The position numbers were made by a program, and so were the translations under genes. DNA of 24,733 nt from Larix sibirica (taxonomy: Eukaryota; Streptophyta; Pinopsida; Pinales; Pinaceae). Below the pieces are notes generated by a model, which saw nothing but the letters and a program-made list of their open reading frames with translations, was not told the DNA's origin and ran no database searches. Shown piece by piece: positions 1-8,873 of the stretch (its first letter is position 1; each line of letters starts with the position of its first letter). The DNA lies in the NCBI GenBank assembly GCA_004151065.3, contig NWUY0300008525.1, positions 36,474 through 61,206 of the forward strand. Direction: 5' to 3'.

Positions 1-183
1 CAACATGCTAAACCCAAATTTTCTACCATCTCTATCGCAACCATATTTTTTGTACTTTCACTGTCAATGATGACATTACAAATTTTACACTCTTGACCTT
101 GCATTTGATCCTTAGAGATATTATTCCTCTTCTATAGATATTTTTGTAGTACCTCTAGTTGTTTTTGTGGTGTGAACATCTAA
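1..183 (-). mobile_element. Ty3/gypsy gag-pol protease fragment, copy 1
   Basis: Read on the minus strand, this encodes a relic of the retropepsin of a Ty3/gypsy retrotransposon. The motif IIDSEST lies at about 47-67, where the catalytic triplet normally reads D-S/T-G, so the glycine is replaced by glutamate. It is preceded by CNV and followed by a helix resembling EMVEKLGL, which is the usual order in plant gypsy polyproteins. The fragment is about 97% identical to 1219-1401, with only a few substitutions. It is cut by the window edge on one side and by an LTR end at 184 on the other. In-frame stops and the altered active site show that it is dead. Family assignment rests on motif order read by eye. 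Confidence 0.65.
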
Positions 184-280
184 GGAAATAAAATACATAA
201 ATACATATAGTAAGCAAGCACACATAATGAAGAAGATATTTTTACCGTGGAAACCCAAAACCGAGAAAACCACAAACAAT
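184..280 (-). mobile_element. LTR end fragment of the TRIM-like element, copy 1
   Basis: This is the first 97 bases (plus-strand order) of an LTR that recurs at 1402 and 2134. Shared features are the run aaataaaatacataaatac and the later block aaacccaaaaccgagaaaac. On the minus strand the latter reads like the GGGTTTCCACGG..AAA block common near the 3' part of plant LTRs. The copy stops at the N at 281, so the rest of the LTR is missing from the assembly here. Confidence 0.6.
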
Positions 281-281
281 N
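281..281. other. Single N, probable contig join
   Basis: The homology with 1220-1498 stops exactly at this N, inside an LTR copy. The sequence that follows is unrelated to the continuation of that LTR. This is how an assembly break at a repeat looks; the true gap size is unknown. Confidence 0.7.
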
Positions 282-465
282 GCAAGGGATTCCTCAAGGA
301 ACAACTTGATAATATGTCTTACTCCATCATCCTCTTTTTTACCACCATGGGAATCTGCCTAGGCTGGTGAGAGTTGTCTTTCCCAAGTTTAGTTAATTCA
401 AGGCTCAACTCCCTATACCCTGACCTCGTTGGGGACATGCATTAAGAAACAACAAATAATAGATT
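282..465 (-). mobile_element. Untranslated leader of a second LTR retrotransposon
   Basis: On the minus strand this lies directly downstream of the primer-binding site at 466-477, so it occupies the position of the leader or start of gag. I see no long open frame and no recognisable gag motif before the N at 281 cuts it off. Confidence 0.4.
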
Positions 466-477
466 GCTTTGATACCA
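466..477 (-). promoter_or_regulatory. Primer-binding site, initiator-Met tRNA type
   Basis: On the minus strand this reads TGGTATCAAAGC. The common plant initiator-methionine tRNA primer-binding site is TGGTATCAGAGC, so 11 of 12 bases agree. It lies one base from the end of the neighbouring LTR, where minus-strand DNA synthesis would be primed. Confidence 0.65.
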
Positions 478-478
478 T

Positions 479-1020
479 TGATTTGGATTATGTAGAGGAT
501 GAAATGAAGGAAACAATATAAATGGAAACACACATATATATTTTGTAGAGAGCACAATAAGACAATAAAACCCAAATTCTATTAATGAATGGAATGGAAA
601 AACAACTACATAATGCAAAGCAATGCAAACAAGCTAGATTGGTGGTATCTTATCTATGAAGAGAGATGTGCCAGATATGCTCATTCACAATAGAACATTA
701 CAAGAGATCAAAATTGCCTTTTAACATAAAGTACGATTCCCTACGATGAAAAAACCATAACCCTAGGAAATGATGTGGAAAAAGGAACACATGCCCAAGG
801 AGGCTAGTTGAATCATCAACTTCTCATAGGTGCAACTTTTACATATAGTCTTTGTTTAGGGCATTTTTTGGACTGTTGCAAATATTAATCCTGCTCTATG
901 ATTTTGGTAGGCCATACAATTGAAGATTTCACGGCCTACATAAGCTATGAAAAATGCAAGGGAAATGCCCAAAAAATGCGTCGAAAGTTTAAGACCCAAA
1001 AAACTTTAGTAAAAATATCA
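479..1020 (-). mobile_element. LTR of a second retrotransposon, outer end approximate
   Basis: The inner boundary is fixed by the primer-binding site: on the minus strand the LTR ends in ..AAATCA, then one spacer base, then the site. The body holds a T-rich region and a stretch like CTTGTAATGTTCTATTGTG that could be the R/U5 region. The outer end is not resolved. I place it before about 1030 because gypsy protease coding resumes there. No partner LTR is visible in the window, so this is either a lone LTR with leader or one end of an element broken at the N at 281. Confidence 0.45.
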
Positions 1021-1029
1021 AGATTTGGA

Positions 1030-1401
1030 AACATTTTGAATTAGTGGAATAGGTGGGTGGCCACCAATATCCACCTGGATCTAGCCTCCATGGATATGAT
1101 TTTTCATAGGACTCAATCCTTATTCTTACCTATGTAGAATGCCACCCTATATTTATCTATTATAAGGACTTCATCTCATTATTGAAACCAAAACAAATTG
1201 CATGGGTGTGGATGCTTCTAACATGCTAAACCCAAATTTTCTACCATCTCTATTGCAACCATATTTTTTGTACTTTCACTGTCAATGATGACATTACAAA
1301 TTTTACACTCCTGACCTTGCATTTGGTCCTTAGAGATATTATTCCTCTTCTATAGATATTTTTGTAGTACCTCTAGTTGTTTTTGTGGTGTGAACATCTA
1401 A
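1030..1401 (-). mobile_element. Ty3/gypsy gag-pol protease fragment, copy 2
   Basis: On the minus strand the order is RNNIS.., CNVIIDSEST (catalytic Asp codon at 1281-1283), EMVENLGLAC, a stop, then in the same frame KHPHPCNLFWFQ. In another frame follows SMEARSRWILVATHLF. This matches the retropepsin-to-linker order of plant gypsy polyproteins, in which a PHPxPYxxxWL segment and a PM.A..LLGRPW segment follow the D-S-G motif. Stops, frameshifts and the G to E change show that it is a relic. It abuts an LTR at 1402, so the LTR element appears to sit inside the gypsy gag-pol region. Confidence 0.75.
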
Positions 1402-1737
1402 GGAAGTAAAATACATAAATACATATAGTAAGCCAGCACACATAATGAAGAAGATTTTTTTACTGTGGAAACCCAAAACCGAGAAAACCACAAACAATAA
1501 ATTTATTACCCTTGACCACTCTGGTCAAGGCATGGCCAATCCGACCATCACCGACCACACTTAGGCCAACACCGACCACCGTAGGCATTTTACAATGGAG
1601 TTCCTCAAGCCCTTAAGCAGGCTTCATCGCATGAAATAACATGCGTAAATACCATGGGACACCAAAACCATGAGCCCATAAACCACCAATGATAAACTCA
1701 TTTTTGACTCTTTTACTGAGTCAAGTTTAACCTAACA
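1402..1737 (-). mobile_element. 3' LTR of a TRIM-like element
   Basis: This aligns with 2134-2375 over about 240 bases with scattered differences. On the minus strand it begins TGTTAGGTTAAAC, a typical copia-type LTR start. A purine tract (AAAGGGTGAAA) lies directly upstream, as expected for a polypurine tract. The other end reads CC instead of the canonical CA. An alternative start is TGATTACACC at 1769, next to a second G-rich tract at 1770-1782, so the LTR is either about 336 or about 368 bp. Confidence 0.6.
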
Positions 1738-2119
1738 TTTCACCCTTTAAACTTGACTTGGTGTAATCACCACCCCCCTCTCAAAGCTTTAGTAGGGTAT
1801 CCGGGATTACAACATGCCCTCCTTTTTCAATCTACCAAAATCTACCTCTAGACTTTTCATAGGTGACTCACCAAGCCAGGGTATGCATGCCTAACTAGGT
1901 CTTATAGTCACATGCCCATTTACATTGTGATCAAATTACAACTTCATAAAATCTTACAATACAGTTATTCGATCCCTTCTTCGTCCTCATCTTTCATGTG
2001 CTCATCCTCAATTTTTGCCATGCCTTTCTAGTTGTAATTTACAATGGTTCACATACCCATGAGCCATCTCAATGCAATCAACAATAACTTCCAAGACATT
2101 TTCATTTTCCTTCAATCTC
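1738..2119 (-). mobile_element. Non-coding interior of the TRIM-like element
   Basis: About 0.4 kb lies between the polypurine tract at 1738-1748 and the primer-binding site at 2120-2131. I see no open frame above background and no gag, protease, integrase or RT motif. The element has the cis signals for reverse transcription but no proteins of its own. That matches a terminal-repeat retrotransposon in miniature, or an internally deleted derivative. Confidence 0.55.
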
Positions 2120-2131
2120 GCTTTGATACTA
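2120..2131 (-). promoter_or_regulatory. Primer-binding site of the TRIM-like element
   Basis: On the minus strand this reads TAGTATCAAAGC, two changes from the plant initiator-Met site TGGTATCAGAGC. It is separated by two bases from the LTR that begins (plus order) at 2134, which is the correct spacing and orientation. Confidence 0.6.
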
Positions 2132-2133
2132 GT

Positions 2134-2375
2134 TGAAATAAAATGAATAAATGCATATAATAGGCAAACACACACAATGGAGAAGAAAATATTTACTATG
2201 GAAACCCAAAACCGGGAAAACCACCTACAATAGATCTATTACCTTGGCCACTATGGCCAAGGCATGGCCAATCCAACCATCATTAGCCAGACTTAGGCCA
2301 ACACTGACCTCCTTAGGCACTTTACAATGAAGTTCCTCAAGCCCTTATAAAGGCTTCCTTACATGCAATACCATG
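2134..2375 (-). mobile_element. 5' LTR of the TRIM-like element, truncated at N
   Basis: This is homologous to 1402-1650, including the shared block gcatggccaatcc and the run ttcctcaagcccttaa/ta. On the minus strand its end is ..TTTCA, the canonical CA terminus. It stops at the N at 2376, leaving roughly the first 100 bases of the LTR unassembled. The expected flanking gypsy gag sequence and target-site duplication are therefore not visible. Confidence 0.6.
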
Positions 2376-2376
2376 N
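2376..2376. other. Single N, probable contig join
   Basis: LTR homology ends exactly here, and the next base begins a plus-strand LINE coding relic. The N therefore joins two unrelated repeats. It should be read as a gap of unknown size. Confidence 0.7.
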
Positions 2377-2560
2377 TTTTATTTCGTTCCCACATAAATC
2401 CAGATCAGAAAAGCTCTCGCAAGTAAGAGTTTATGGATACTCTTATTTAATGAAGGCCTACAGGGAAATATTATGAGGGAAAAATACATAAGAGAACTTT
2501 CGGTTGAGGATCGGATAAGACTTTAACAAAAATCAGTCTCTAATGCTTATAATGTATAAT

Positions 2561-2676
2561 GTATATAAAGGAATGCCAAAGGATTTTCCTGGTGGATGGC
2601 CTAGAAAATAGGAAGAATGTGTATAAAGGAATGCCAAAGGATTTTCCTGGTGGATGGCCTGGAAAATAGGAAGGAG
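2561..2676 (+). repeat. 58-bp tandem duplication in the LINE
   Basis: Two head-to-tail copies (2561-2618 and 2619-2676) share tataaaggaatgccaaagga and the following 35 bases with about two differences. The duplication interrupts LINE coding sequence, so it arose after insertion. Confidence 0.85.
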
Positions 2677-3063
2677 ATAAAGTTGGGATAGGGGAGGACC
2701 CGTGGATAAGGGTACTTGAAAACTACAAATTGCTTGAAGGCTTATTGACATTTCTACATGGTAATGGTATATACTTTCTAAATTATGTATGAACCATTAT
2801 CAATTTGAGAAGTTGGGTACAAATATGGAACTCTTTGATGAGTTAAATCCATTGGGTGATATGGCAATAGAATGGAACAATTACATAACAGTCCTGTCTC
2901 ATAATGCAATCCACTTACAAGATAGGGATGATGAATTGAGGTGGGCCTAGAACCGGGATACTCGTGTAGTGACTGCAAAAATGGGATATGAATCTCTTGC
3001 TAGTGGAAACATGTCTTTTGAAAAAGCATGGTGATGGTCACATATATGGAAATACCAATGTCC

Positions 3064-3167
3064 TTTAAATAAATAAAAAATCTTTATTTAGTTGGTATCG
3101 TCTAACATAATTCTTTTTAAATAAATAAAAAAACTTTATTTAGTTTGTATTGTCTAACATAATTCTT
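3064..3167 (+). repeat. 52-bp tandem duplication in the LINE
   Basis: Two copies offset by 52 bases share tttaaataaataaaaaa and gtctaacataattctt, with a handful of differences. Confidence 0.8.
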
Positions 3168-3350
3168 ACCTGGAACAATGCCAAAAAAGGATTTTGAGTG
3201 TACCAAACTGGTGCATTCTATGTAAAGCAAATGATGAGTATGTTGACCACCTTCTTGTATCATGTCCATTGTCCCAAAATGTATGGTAGGATATCCTTTA
3301 GCATTTACAATGTCCACAAGTATGGAATGAATGATCTCTTATTAAATGCC

Positions 3351-3650
3351 TCGAAGCTTGGGAAGAAGATTCCACAAACAAAACATTTCAACCCCTTCCA
3401 TGTTATGCATTGTGGATATTATGGTTCACTAGATAGTATGTGACCTTATTTCTGTTGCCCACAAAATGAAAGTATTATTTAGGGAGGGGTAAAAACTATT
3501 TTCGAAGCTTGGGAAGAAGATTCCACAAACAAAACATTTCAACCCCTTCCATCTTATGTATTGTGGATATTGTGGTTCACTAGATAGTATGTGACCTTAT
3601 TTCTATTGCACACAAAATGAAAGTATTATTCAGGGAGGGGAAAAAGCTAC
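3351..3650 (+). repeat. 151-bp tandem duplication in the LINE
   Basis: Copies begin at 3351 and 3502 with tcgaagcttgggaagaagat and run to gggagggg near 3640. They differ at only a few positions. The unit covers the LWILWF block between the zinc knuckle and RNase H, so that block is present twice. Confidence 0.85.
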
Positions 3651-4140
3651 TAAAAAACAGGTTTTTACATGATCTTATTAATCACAATATGCATGTTCCT
3701 AGTTTGATGTGCATGCCATTGAGACCCTCCCATGTGTGGTGCAAGAGCAGTTTTCTATATTTCCAAAAGACATTACTTACATTAAAATTTAAAATTTAGA
3801 GCAGGGGCATTAATAATAGAGCAGAGATATGTGCCTTACGGATCTTGTTAACGCTCGCATTAGAAACTAATGTGAAATCTCTCCCAGTGTTTGGTGACTC
3901 AAAATTGTTGGTAAACTGATATAATGGTCTGTCTAAAATCATAAATATGCACATGCTCTGCTCCAGCGTATTGAAGAGGCAAGAACTTAATTTGAGCATT
4001 TTACTGTTGGACAGAGAACTAAATCAAAAGGTTGATCAGCTCTCAAAGGAGGTCATCAATTTACCGGATGGAAAACTAGAAACACAGGAAATTAAAGGGG
4101 AAGAGGTACATGCACCAATTATTCTCTCAATATATTAAAT

Positions 4141-4559
4141 TTTTAAACACTGCTATAATGGAGACAACAAATAATGAGAACACTTATTTCTGGAAAAGTC
4201 GTGCTATGGTATTTTACCGGTTTTTTACCAGTTTTATGATAAAGCTTTTGTCAAGGTGAAAGTGGTAGGAATATAGTGAATCACAGGGATTTGAATGATC
4301 TTCTTGTTTGCTTTTTGAATGATCTTCTTCTAATTCTCAAAGAGCGTTGACCAGCGCATTGTAAAAACAAGATTACCACAGGTTAAAATCTCTATAACTG
4401 AAAAGTTACACCAATTGAATTTTGAAAAGAAAGCATGTATTTGGTGCATGATTTGGCATAAGAAAGATATGAAATTGCCAACCATGTGATCCTTTTGGAC
4501 TTTTTTTTCACACATAATCCTTTTGGACTTAGGCAATTTTGACTGTGTCAGAAGTTTTT
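4141..4559. other. Unrecognised stretch after the LINE
   Basis: I see no gene. It contains two short local repeats: tgaatgatcttctt at about 4281 and 4317, and atccttttggactt at about 4489 and 4517. It could include the LINE 3' untranslated region, but no poly-A end is evident. Confidence 0.5.
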
Positions 4560-4980
4560 TGTTTTTTAAATATTAATATGTACGTACATTTATTATATAA
4601 ACTATATTTTTTATCTTTTATAACTTTTATTCCTGGATATTGTTTTTCTTTTATTAATTAGATGATTTATGAGTGGTTTAAATGAATTATATTAAAATAT
4701 TTTAAAATAATTTATTATTAAAATGGATTATAAATATTAAAAATATCATTTAAATATTTTTAATAAGTTGAAAAAAATATAATATATTTGTAGTTCCTGT
4801 TTATGACTATATTCAATGTCTACCTACTAATTTGTACAAAGTACCGTAACTTAATGCCAATAAATATAAGGTTGAATATTTTGTTTCTAATTTAAATTTT
4901 TTGATAAAACAATTTAACAAAATTAAAAATCATTTAAAATTACAACCTAGCTTTAAACATCCAAAAATATTTTCAATGTT
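4560..4980. other. AT-rich low-complexity stretch
   Basis: The sequence is dominated by A and T, with runs such as aaatatttttaataag and taaaatattttaaaataat. There are no open frames of note. It is adjacent to the LINE insertion point at about 5000, in keeping with the T-rich target preference of LINE endonucleases. Confidence 0.7.
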
Positions 4981-4991
4981 AGCCCTGGTTG

Positions 4992-5000
4992 ATAGGAGTT
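4992..5000. repeat. Candidate LINE target-site duplication, left copy
   Basis: ATAGGAGTT here recurs at 8364-8372 at the other end of the minus-strand LINE. The left copy merges into the T-run 4999-5007, which would be the poly-A tail read on the minus strand. Confidence 0.45.
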
Positions 5001-5240
5001 TTTTTTTCCACACAGGAAAAGTTACTATATTTTATATGTAAGTATATGAAAAAGTCTTACATCTCAGTCGAAGAGACTAAACACCCATCAAGGCAAGAAA
5101 CAAAAGTACCAAACGCCCACCAAGGCAAGTGCACCGACCAGCACAAACAAGACCATACAACAAACTTAACAAGGCTTCCCGCATCCAGAAAGTAAAAAGA
5201 CCCCAATAGCAAAAGGAGTGACCAAACAACCAACAACCAA

Positions 5241-5943
5241 CTAAAAAGGAACAAGAGGGACCATACAACCAACGGGGCTCTCAGGCATAATAAAGAAAAA
5301 ATGAGCCCTCATCACAAAGGGCGCCATCTGCCCAGAATTCAAAAAAAAATTACCCTCCACAGCAAGAAGGGCCCTCTTCAAGAGGACATCGGCCACCGAA
5401 TTGTGGACACGAGAAAAACGGTGAAATTGCATCTCCTTTTGAACTTTCAAACGATGAGATATCTTTTCCATGGAGAGAGCAATTACTTTCAAAGGCCCGA
5501 TCCCATTAACCCAATTTACAACAATCAGTGAGTCCCCTACAGCATGAAGGAGAAACAAATGCTTTAGATTTGCAAAACAAAAGAAGCCAGACAGCACAGA
5601 TTTCCCCTTTCGTGTTTGTACCAGGACCAACAAGCATCCATATGTTGTAAAATCATCGATCATCCAAGGCAATATGAGACCCCACCCCACACAGGCTGGT
5701 CGCATTCTGTGATGCACCATCAAAAGTGTTGAAAGGACACAGGAACGATAGTGGAGCCTGTCGCCCATGTGAACAAGGGGTGGGCATAAAATTCGAAGCA
5801 GAAACCATTGTAGCACAACCATACTCCTTAAAAGCTGCAAACACCTTGCACATGATCCACACAGGTCGTGGATACTTATCTTCCAAAATGGCCAAGTTCC
5901 TGGCCTTCCAAGATTCCCAGAAAACAAAACAAGCAAGGATCAC
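5241..5943 (-). pseudogene. LINE C-terminal RNase H domain
   Basis: The order is a WESWKARNLAILE block, then FDGASQN with the first catalytic Asp of RNase H at 5719-5721. After a frameshift come VGDSLIVVNWVNG (second acidic motif) and HRFSRVHNSVADVLLKRAL (the H-N..AD. motif). The domain would degrade the RNA strand of the cDNA hybrid. Plant L1 elements are known to carry such an added RNase H. The domain is split between two frames, one covering 5653-5943 and one covering 5241-5936. Confidence 0.8.
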
Positions 5944-6063
5944 ATATTTCTTATTTACCTTGAGCCAATGGAGTAAACCTTCAGATAGAGACGAACCGAG
6001 CCAAACAGAAAAGTCTGGGAGAACACATCTAATTTCCTTCCATATCCGAGCAGTAAAAGGACA

Positions 6064-6893
6064 CTAGATAAATAGATGTAAGTCTGATTCTCCATCCAAT
6101 CTACACAATGGAAAAAAATTGGGGCCAATAAAACCGTGTTTCTGCAGGTTGCACCAAAACAAGAGTTTGCAGTCTAACGCCAACCAAATAAATAGCTTAA
6201 TCTTCAAAGGAATGCACCAATTCCAGATAGCCGAGTGCCACCAAATTCCTGATCCACAAAAAGGAAAAAAACTGTGATAAGCCAGTCGAGTAGTAACAAC
6301 ACCGCTTGCAGTATTTCGCGACCACATGAGCTCATCCGGAGCCTCTGATATTTGGATATTCCCCCTATGTAGCCCGAGGACATACCTTTCCCATTCCGAT
6401 TTCCAACCGCCATGAATACCCAGTTGTGAAGCATTTAACCAATTCTGAAAAGGAGCACCTGGAAGTGTAAGAGTTGCAGCATGATGGGGGCAGTAATAGC
6501 CACCCGCCCTGAGAAAGGAAATCAAATCCGGGGATAGAGAATATACAGTTGGGCCTCCCATGATCGGATCTTCTCCAAGGAGAATATGTCGACCATTTCC
6601 AGTCTTCCACGCGGACCATTCCAATATAATCCCCAAAGCTGACAATAGCCCAGCCCAAATGTTGAACACACCTTTAACCTTCGTAAATCCTTCTCGGAGC
6701 CACATAGATACCGAGAGTCCATTGAGGTATTTATCCCGCACCACATCCCCCAGAGACCATCCAGCATGGGAGCCCTCCAAAGACTCTTCGCAAGCAGGGC
6801 GAACGAGAAAAAATGGATGTTTTTAATGGACCAGCCACCAGCCTGAAATGGAGCATCCAATCTTGTCCAAGCCACCAGACGCAATTTCTGCAA
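6064..6893 (-). pseudogene. LINE connection region and zf-RVT zinc knuckle
   Basis: Two overlapping frames carry consecutive LINE sequence. 6522-6893 holds WTRLDAPFQAGGWSIKN and SFALLAKSLWRAP. 6064-6780 holds VRDKYLNGLSVS, WKTGNGRHILLGEDP, then IWNWCIPLKIKLFIWLAL and NLQKHGFIGPNFFPLCRLDG near its end. The last block is the zf-RVT region; the first cysteine of the usual CPLC is replaced by F. A frameshift lies near 6600. The role of this region in LINEs is RNA and DNA binding near the RT. Confidence 0.8.
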
Positions 6894-7078
6894 ATCCTGC
6901 CCAGACTAGATGAAATTATGCAGTTTCCTGCTCATATCAGTCAATATCGACTTAGGAACCTTGCTCAAAGAAAACTAGTACACCCCCAAATTTTGCATGA
7001 CCAATTTTTCCAGCGTAATCCGACCACCACTAGTAAGCCATTGCAAGCACCATTTGTGGATTCTTTTATCAAAGCGTT

Positions 7079-7414
7079 TCAAAAGCCAGGTGCAGTCACA
7101 TCTGTTGTAAGCATTTGTTTTAATAAAGTAACCAAGATACAGGTTCCCAGTGCCAGATCCTTGAAATTAGAAGGAAAAATTGTTGAGATTTCCTCCTTCA
7201 GGGGCCCATCCAGCTTATTTTCCAGGGAAAGTGATTTTATTTCATTTATAATCATACCAGAGGTCTTACAGAAGAGATCCAAGATCTCCTTAATAACGGA
7301 CCATTCTTTTTTACAGGCTAAACCAAACAACATCACATCATCAACGAAGAATTGGTGAGTAATGGAGATGTTTTTAGTAATCTTGACCCCCGAAATCTGA
7401 TGTCTCACGGGCAT
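7079..7414 (-). pseudogene. LINE reverse transcriptase, motif C segment
   Basis: This carries HQFFVDDVMLFG, the Y/F-x-D-D catalytic box of RT, at about 7334-7354. It is followed by a thumb-like segment (EWSVIKEILDLFCKTSGMIIN) typical of plant L1 elements. It is in a different frame from the palm segment upstream and ends at a stop at 7079, where related elements continue into the connection domain. Confidence 0.8.
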
Positions 7415-8237
7415 TAATCAACAATCTACTAAGTCCTTCAATCACAATTAAGAATAGGAGCGACGAAAGGGGGCAAACTTGATGTAGCCCCCGAGAAGCC
7501 GAGAAGAAACCAGATGGGAAACCATTTACCAGTACTGTGTAATTGACTGAGGACACACACCCCATTATCCACTTCATGACCGACCAGGGTATACCAATGT
7601 GTATCAATGCATATATGAGGAAGCCCCAATTTACCTTGTCGTAAGCCCTGGTCAAGTCCATTTGAAGTATCAAAGCTTTCTTGTTGCGAGTGTTAATGCT
7701 ATGAAATGATTCCTGAGCAAGGCCAATCGCATCCAGAATTTGGCGATTCTCCAAGAACCCGAATTGCTCCATTGAGATGGATTTTGATAGAATCGGCTTA
7801 ATTCTATTAGCTATTATCTTTGCCACCACTTTATAGGCCAAGTTGCAGAGAGAAATCGGCCTAAAGTCCTCGAAGGATTCTTGAATAGAAGACTTCGGGA
7901 TTAGGGATATAAAAGTGGAATTAAGAGCAACTGGAATTCTCCCCAAAATCCTCATTTGTTCCAGCATGGCGAGCAAATAGAGCCACATAAGATTGAAAAA
8001 ATATGTGAAAAGTTCGGCCGACCAGCCATCCGGACCAGGGCTCTTTTCTCGGGCACATTTTTGAATAATATTTTGAACTTCAGAGAGAGTAACATGATTA
8101 TCTAATTCATTCCCTTCCTCGTCCGAAAAGATGTGAGGAAAATATATTATAACCTTTAGCTGATCACTGACCGAACAAATACCTGGATCCTCGAAATAGT
8201 GTTTGAAATGCTTTTCCGCCTCATTAAGGAGGTCCAA
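7374..8237 (-). pseudogene. LINE reverse transcriptase domain, fingers and palm
   Basis: This is an open segment of 287 codons. Landmarks by residue are KSPGPDGW (65-72), FISLIPKS (109-116), FRPISLCNLAYKVVAKIIANR (125-145), QFGFLENR (158-165), motif A QMDLTRAYDKVNW (192-204, catalytic Asp 194) and motif B SRGLHQVCPLSSLLF (248-262). In motif B the usual RGLRQGCPLSP has G replaced by V and P by S. The family function is target-primed reverse transcription of the element's own RNA. The catalytic FVDD box is not in this frame but in the next segment (7337-7348), so a frameshift near 7400 separates motifs B and C. The segment entered from upstream has no ATG; the reading simply continues from the truncated 5' side. 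Confidence 0.85.
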
Positions 8238-8363
8238 TTGTTTACTGATGACAACCCCCTCTGTTGATTTTAAAGACCAGATGGAGTTTTGTATCCTACG
8301 ACTCTCTGCAAACTTGAGAAAAAAAGTGTTGTCAATATCCCCTAACGGATGACCTAACGAGTT

Positions 8364-8372
8364 ATAGGAGTT
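8364..8372. repeat. Candidate LINE target-site duplication, right copy
   Basis: ATAGGAGTT matches 4992-5000. It sits where LINE similarity fades, just upstream of FFLKFAESRR on the minus strand. A match of nine bases over AT-rich sequence could be chance, so this is only a candidate. Confidence 0.45.
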
Positions 8373-8407
8373 GTTTCTTCCCTTCGATCATTTTTTTTCA
8401 TGGTATT

Positions 8408-8680
8408 TTGGTTATGGCCTTAAGGTCATGTAGACGTAATGTGCGTGTGGAAATGTATTATACTGCAGACTATTCACCATGTGCTGCTGCTTTTGTTGTT
8501 ACAAGACCTGCGAAGGCTGCACAGATATACTCTGTTGTTGATACCCTCAAGAGAGAACGGATTGTCGGGATTATATTTCCGCATAGTAATTTCATGTCAC
8601 AAATAAAAGCAGTTGGGATATGGACCCCGGATGCCCAAAATAAATTTGTGATGGATCATTTGTACTCTTTTTATTATTGA
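8408..8680 (+). CDS. Unrecognised 90-codon open frame
   Basis: The frame runs ATG to TGA with a mixed composition that does not look like simple repeat sequence (for example [17 protein letters not shown] and [14 protein letters not shown]). I do not recognise a family. There is no clear promoter, splice context or related copy in the window. It lies directly beside the LINE 5' junction, so it may be a fragment of an older gene or element split by the insertion. It could equally be a chance open frame. Confidence 0.2.
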   Translation: MVMALRSCRRNVRVEMYYTADYSPCAAAFVVTRPAKAAQIYSVVDTLKRERIVGIIFPHSNFMSQIKAVGIWTPDAQNKFVMDHLYSFYY

Positions 8681-8873
8681 TATTATCTTCTAATTTGATC
8701 TGAGGTTTTAGTTTTCATTCTAAAATCTTAATAATATTGATCTCTTTACGGATCCCATGAAAAAGAAAATCATTGAATTTGTTGTACTTGTTAGATTTCA
8801 AAGGATAAGCATAAGCTTTGTTATTGCATAAAGGAATGTTAGGGGTTTTATACCATACATGTAAGCGTAGTTG
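8681..8873. other. Unrecognised AT-rich spacer
   Basis: There is no gene or structured repeat visible between the open frame ending at 8680 and the repeat/hairpin array starting at 8874. Confidence 0.5.

Larger units (their letters stand above)
2385..4140 (+). mobile_element. Decayed plus-strand L1-type LINE, 3' half of ORF2
   Basis: Translating the plus strand across several frames gives the order seen at the 3' end of plant L1 ORF2. First is a connection segment (KALASKSLWILLFNEGL.., GNIMREKYIRELSVE) at about 2420-2510. Next is a zf-RVT-like zinc-knuckle region (CILCKANDEYVDHLLVSCPLS) at about 3205-3275. Then comes the LEAWEEDSTNKTFQPLP..LWILWF block, and finally an RNase H domain. VFGDSKLLVN is at 3887-3916 with its catalytic Asp at 3896-3898, followed by a TGA at 3917 where related elements encode Trp, and LNQKVDQLSKE lies near 4020-4050. 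The reverse transcriptase half would lie before the N and is absent. Many stops and frameshifts and three tandem duplications show that it is old and inactive. Confidence 0.75.
5001..8363 (-). mobile_element. 5'-truncated L1-type LINE, minus strand
   Basis: On the minus strand from 8363 downward I can read LINE ORF2 from just before the RT palm to the end. The order is an N-terminal segment (FFLKFAESRR), RT, the connection region, a zf-RVT zinc knuckle, RNase H, a 3' untranslated region and a short poly-A (T-run at 4999-5007). The AP-endonuclease and ORF1 are missing, so the element is truncated at its 5' end, as most LINE insertions are. Candidate 9-bp target-site duplications flank it at 4992-5000 and 8364-8372. 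Frameshifts near 7400, between 7079 and 6893, near 6600 and near 5700 show it is not functional. It is less decayed than the plus-strand LINE at 2385-4140. Confidence 0.85.

Noticed and set aside
90-112. Similarity to the TAS3 small-RNA core (tcttgaccttg)
   Set aside because: Only 11 bases match, the second copy at about 1309 differs within them, and the segment is gypsy retrotransposon sequence.
5301-7358. Plus-strand open frames up to 181 codons
   Set aside because: They lie opposite LINE RT, zinc-knuckle and RNase H coding sequence and have no motif of their own.
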